Assembly (NCBI GenBank): GCA_003490145.1
Contig: QULQ01000003.1
Span: 223,722 to 287,721 of the forward strand
Reading direction: 5' to 3'
DNA length: 64,000 nt
Origin: Lachnospiraceae bacterium OM04-12BH
GTDB taxonomy: Bacteria; Bacillota; Clostridia; Lachnospirales; Lachnospiraceae
Part shown: positions 60,835-64,000 of the stretch, in pieces
How the letters are laid out: the number at the start of each line of letters is the position of its first letter
How positions within the stretch are numbered: position 1 is the first letter of the stretch
Translations under genes and position numbers: made by a program
The notes under the pieces: generated by a model
Seen by the model: the letters and a program-made list of their open reading frames with translations, nothing else
The model's database searches: none
What the model was told of the DNA's origin: nothing

Positions 60835-62736
60835 TTACATCTGTATTGTAACTCCAACAAGAAAGGATTCCTCACCGGGAACAAGATCGAGATCACCGCC
60901 ATGGCCTTCAATGATTTTTCGGACAGAGGAAAGCCCGATTCCGTGATCAGCGGATGCGCCCTTTCGGGAGAGGAATGTTTTTCCCTCCTGAAAGACCAGC
61001 CCGTCGTAAGTGTTTTCAATCTTCAAAAAATACATATTGCCTTTGGTTTCGCCGGCAACTAAAATGCGGCGCACTCCTTGCTTTTGGCGGCTGCACGCCT
61101 CAACGGCATTGTCCAAAAGATTGCCTAGCACCGTACACAGTTCCACATCGGTAAGCGGCATCTGATCAGGAAGATCGAGCCGCACCTGAAATTCTGTCCC
61201 TTGTATCTGCGCCATGCCGTAGTAGTATTCAATCAGCGCATTTACGACGGGATTTTTACAGAACGCAACATAGGAGTGACCCGATGACGCCGCAACCTGT
61301 TCCTCTACCTGTAACAGGAAGGAGCAGATCTCCGTCTGCCCACGTTCAGAGGCCATGCGGTCTATGGTGTGCAGATGGTGTTTGATGTCGTGAATCAGCC
61401 TTCTGTTTTCTGCCGCTGCCTCAGAAACCTGACGGCTGTATTCGGTCTGCATAGAAAGCTGCCGGACGACCTGCTTGCGTTCTTCCTGAAAAATCAGGCT
61501 GTTTCCATACCCCTCTACCACATCGCGCCAGAGGGAATAACCGATGGCGGCTGCTATGAAAAAGCTGCCCCATTCCACAAACCAACCGCCGATAACCGGC
61601 TCATAAACCGGCAGAAGGCGATCCCATATAAAGGCGCAGGTTGCGGCTGCCGCAGCATAGAAGATCGGCCTGCTCCGTTTTTCTCCTCTGTGAATGGCAA
61701 GCACAGCGATGATAAATAGATAGAGTGCAGATGCCGCCTTATACCAAAAGACCGATGCGGAGAAGAAACGAATAGCTCCAAGGGAGAGATGGGAAGCCAT
61801 CATGCCATACAAAAACGCATATACCAGGAAGGCAGCGCCCACTCCATTACTGATGGCCGCAGGCAGGAAGCCCGGCCTGCATATCCGGTTTTGCAGAACC
61901 ATAATCAGCCAGGTAACCAGATAGATACAGAACAGTTCAATCGTGTACCAGGGGAATATGGAAACAGCAGTCAGCATATGAAGCACAGGATAGGATGACA
62001 GGCCGCACATGGCAAGGCAGATCAGTCCGAACAGGAATGTATTTTTCTGTTTCATCCGGCGGCTGAAATAAAAGGACAGCAGCGCACAGACAAAGGTAAC
62101 CGTACAGCCAAAAAGGCAGAATGCAAACCGGATTCCTCTGGTTGTATTTACCGCCAGCATCGTTCCGAAAGCAGGCGGATAAACAATCCCTCCGTAAAAG
62201 TGGTCATAGTTGCTGACCGCTATGGTGAGTGTGACCGGTTTTCCGCCATGAAAAGTGACCATGCGGTTTTGAACCAATGGTGTCCCCTGTGCCGGTTCCC
62301 CCATTTGCAGGATCAGGTCTTGATCCAGATAAAGGTTGTAAGCAGAAAACACTTCCGGGATTTCCAGTGCATATGTTTCCTTCCGTTCCGGCAGAAAGAA
62401 TGTCATCTGGTAAGTCCCGCAGCCATAGGGAGAAGGGCTTGCAGGACTGGAAAAATTGGTCTGCTCTCCGATGGAAAGGTAGCGCATATAATGGCTTTCA
62501 TCCCGTATTTCTTCCGGGGTCAAAAGCGCGTCAGGATAAAATGCCCAGCCGGATACCAGAAAGCGCACCGGTGACTTTTGAAGTTCTTCCTCAGAAAGCG
62601 CCAGAATCCCATTTGCCGCCTGGATTGTGTCCTGGCTATATTTATTATTAAACTGATACAGGCCAAGAAAAAACAGGGATGAACACAGGCAGACCATACA
62701 TAAAGCGGCATATTTTTTTACCACAGAAGATACCAT
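60835..62736 (-). CDS. Membrane sensor histidine kinase, GHKL (AgrC/LytS-like) type
   Basis: A 633-residue kinase. Residues 8-26 form a first membrane helix; about 30-205 is an extracytoplasmic beta-rich domain (SPYGCGTYQMTFFLPERKETYALEI) of the 7TMR-DISM type; about 208-410 hold seven or so membrane helices; then a coiled coil and the kinase core: H box RRLIHDIKHHLHTI with His449, N box TVLGNLLDNAVEAC and G box DHGIGLSSVRKIIEGHGG. It should phosphorylate a LytTR-type regulator, but none is seen up to the window edge. ATG at 62736 has AGGAGG encoded by the Arg codons at the end of the upstream gene. Confidence 0.92.
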   Translation of the reverse strand: MVSSVVKKYAALCMVCLCSSLFFLGLYQFNNKYSQDTIQAANGILALSEEELQKSPVRFLVSGWAFYPDALLTPEEIRDESHYMRYLSIGEQTNFSSPASPSPYGCGTYQMTFFLPERKETYALEIPEVFSAYNLYLDQDLILQMGEPAQGTPLVQNRMVTFHGGKPVTLTIAVSNYDHFYGGIVYPPAFGTMLAVNTTRGIRFAFCLFGCTVTFVCALLSFYFSRRMKQKNTFLFGLICLAMCGLSSYPVLHMLTAVSIFPWYTIELFCIYLVTWLIMVLQNRICRPGFLPAAISNGVGAAFLVYAFLYGMMASHLSLGAIRFFSASVFWYKAASALYLFIIAVLAIHRGEKRSRPIFYAAAAATCAFIWDRLLPVYEPVIGGWFVEWGSFFIAAAIGYSLWRDVVEGYGNSLIFQEERKQVVRQLSMQTEYSRQVSEAAAENRRLIHDIKHHLHTIDRMASERGQTEICSFLLQVEEQVAASSGHSYVAFCKNPVVNALIEYYYGMAQIQGTEFQVRLDLPDQMPLTDVELCTVLGNLLDNAVEACSRQKQGVRRILVAGETKGNMYFLKIENTYDGLVFQEGKTFLSRKGASADHGIGLSSVRKIIEGHGGDLDLVPGEESFLVGVTIQM

Positions 62737-62737
62737 C

Positions 62738-64000
62738 TTATTTTCGCCTCCTCCTTAGGAAAAATTCACCGGCAGACAGAAGAAGCAGACAAGCCGGAAT
62801 CAAAAAGAATATGGGCGACCGGCTGTGCTCTGTGTCGGCAGCATGTGCCAGGGAAGCGGTATCTTCCTTTCCCACAATGGTGTAAGTCCCTGTATGGCTG
62901 ATCTGAAAGGAAGCGGCTTTCGCCGTATCGTCGTAACCGGTCATGGGGATTTCCACGCCGCTTTCATCACAGAGGAACAATGTGCCGGCTGCCGGGTCAT
63001 TTGGATAGGGCAGCATGACAGAAACATCCGGCAGGGAGTTGAGCACAGTTCCATTGATGGAAGACGAAAAAGAAAAACCGCCATCCGTATCCTTTTGGAT
63101 GATGACTTCAATCTGATCTTCGTTTTGGATACCCTCCGGCAAGGCGTCTTTGGGTATGCTGATAGTGATTCCCTGTTTGGAAAAGATGGCTCTTTGCTCC
63201 CCTGTTTGCAGCATCATCAAAAAGCGCGTGCCGGAAATCCGGTCAGTGGTTTCATCGAAGAACTCTGAAAAAGCAGGGCTTTTGGAATCCGCATCTTCCT
63301 CTGTATCACCGTTTGCCTGTTCCGATGGGAAATCGTATTTATCGATATCCATGGAATCATCCTTTCCATCCCGGGATGGCTCGGAAGGTTTGTGATCCGT
63401 AGAATCATTTTCTCCGCTGACCGAAGGTGCTTTTTCAGAATCATCGGAATCTTCAGGAGGCGGCTGAATGATGGTGTCAGGTGGATTTCCGCCTGCATCC
63501 CCTCCATCCCGGTCGCCTTCATGATACCCTTCAAGGACAATTTCATCTGCGTAGGTCAAGGACAGGATACCAGTCTGTCCGCCGTCATAATCAACCTGAA
63601 GGCGGTAACTGCTGCCCGGCGTCAGCAGACGGGTGGCAATCGAGAGCATTTCCCGCCCCACATAAACGCCACTTTCCAGACGGTTCCATGAACCGTTGTT
63701 TTCGGACAGCCATACGCTGATCTCATCCAGATTCCCCGGCGGTGTGACCCAAGGAAAATAAAGGTTTCCTCTGGCGGCCAGAAAACAGTTAATGTCCGGG
63801 CTGCCCGGAGCCTGAACAGAAACAGGAATTGTAATTTCAGGGAAATCGACACGATCCGCAAATATGGTATTTTCCGGTGCAGTCAGCCTTCCTGCTGCAT
63901 GGTACAGTCCCACAGTATTCAGATCAATACCGGAAAAATCCCATTCCACCACAGCGGTGTAGCTGGTTCCGTTTTCCGCATAGCATTCCAGATAATACGG
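62738..64000 (-). CDS. Surface-exposed, C-terminally anchored protein (5' end outside window)
   Basis: The minus-strand frame is open to the window edge; an internal GTG at 63952 is not the true start because PYYLECYAENGTSYTAV precedes it in frame. At least 420 residues are visible: beta-sandwich-like repeats with Tyr/Trp/Gly (SVWLSENNGSWNRLESGVYVG, then SSYRLQVDYDGGQTGILSL), a long acidic Pro/Ser/Asp linker (about 150-240 from the GTG), a ZU5/GPS-like domain (KQGITISIPKDALPEG, DVSVMLPYPND), and a C-terminal membrane helix ending FLRRRRK. No LPXTG sortase motif. One base separates its stop from the kinase start. Confidence 0.85.
   Translation of the reverse strand, partial: PYYLECYAENGTSYTAVVEWDFSGIDLNTVGLYHAAGRLTAPENTIFADRVDFPEITIPVSVQAPGSPDINCFLAARGNLYFPWVTPPGNLDEISVWLSENNGSWNRLESGVYVGREMLSIATRLLTPGSSYRLQVDYDGGQTGILSLTYADEIVLEGYHEGDRDGGDAGGNPPDTIIQPPPEDSDDSEKAPSVSGENDSTDHKPSEPSRDGKDDSMDIDKYDFPSEQANGDTEEDADSKSPAFSEFFDETTDRISGTRFLMMLQTGEQRAIFSKQGITISIPKDALPEGIQNEDQIEVIIQKDTDGGFSFSSSINGTVLNSLPDVSVMLPYPNDPAAGTLFLCDESGVEIPMTGYDDTAKAASFQISHTGTYTIVGKEDTASLAHAADTEHSRSPIFFLIPACLLLLSAGEFFLRRRRK

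Noticed and set aside
62738..63952. Start of the surface protein at the GTG at 63952
   Set aside because: The frame stays open to the window edge with sequence of the same character, so the true start is outside.
1..64000. Prophage, integrase, plasmid origin or CRISPR locus
   Set aside because: No phage structural, integrase, rep or cas gene is seen on either strand; the only mobile traces are the IS605 remnant, the Rpn-type gene and the fragments near 59-60.8 kb.

Overview
The window is a chromosomal segment of a motile, low-to-mid GC Firmicute, most likely a Lachnospiraceae relative (Roseburia/Butyrivibrio/Eubacterium rectale-like). The evidence is a Gram-positive fla/che operon with fliY, flbD, cheC, cheD and sigma-28, a Gram-positive PolC, pyruvate phosphate dikinase, a tRNA without encoded CCA, and many GTG/TTG starts. 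No species can be named from this sequence alone.

Positions 1-23.7 kb (all + strand) are one motility/chemotaxis superoperon: flgE (cut by the window edge), flbD, motA, motB, fliL, fliM, fliY, cheY, fliO, fliP, fliQ, fliR, flhB, flhA, flhF, flhG, a PilZ c-di-GMP effector, a receiver-less cheB, cheA, cheW, cheC, cheD, a small membrane protein, sigma-28, a FapA/DUF342 protein, two small cytoplasmic or membrane-anchored proteins (one SwrB-like), and a non-catalytic MltG/YceG-like protein with a Thr-Pro-Glu repeat stalk. Many junctions overlap by 1-8 bases. The operon ends at a strong terminator (23737-23765) whose loop also carries the -35 box of the next promoter.

Positions 23.8-47.1 kb (+ strand) are the conserved rpsB-tsf-pyrH-frr-uppS-cdsA-dxr-rseP-ispG-polC housekeeping cluster (translation, nucleotide, isoprenoid and phospholipid synthesis, replication). 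Two modules interrupt it. An oligopeptide ABC transporter (oppBCDFA), a polysaccharide deacetylase and a bactofilin lie between tsf and pyrH. A PP2C phosphatase/Ser-Thr kinase pair lies between rseP and ispG. mntP follows polC and meets a degV gene on the other strand at a shared bidirectional terminator.

Positions 47.1-58.9 kb hold single genes and short operons: degV, tRNA-Glu(CTC), an unusual PHP-HAD fusion co-transcribed with a YbiT-type ABC-F ATPase (all - strand), then on the + strand a Rpn/PD-(D/E)XK transposase-like gene, an internally deleted IS200/IS605-type element, an MFS transporter, a glycerophosphodiester phosphodiesterase and ppdK. Positions 58.9-60.8 kb are a graveyard of gene fragments: an AAA-ATPase tail, a chimeric small ORF and a broken AbiEii-type toxin gene. 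The right end (60.8-64 kb, - strand) encodes a large C-terminally membrane-anchored surface protein (5' end outside the window) translationally coupled to a GHKL sensor histidine kinase with no response regulator beside it.
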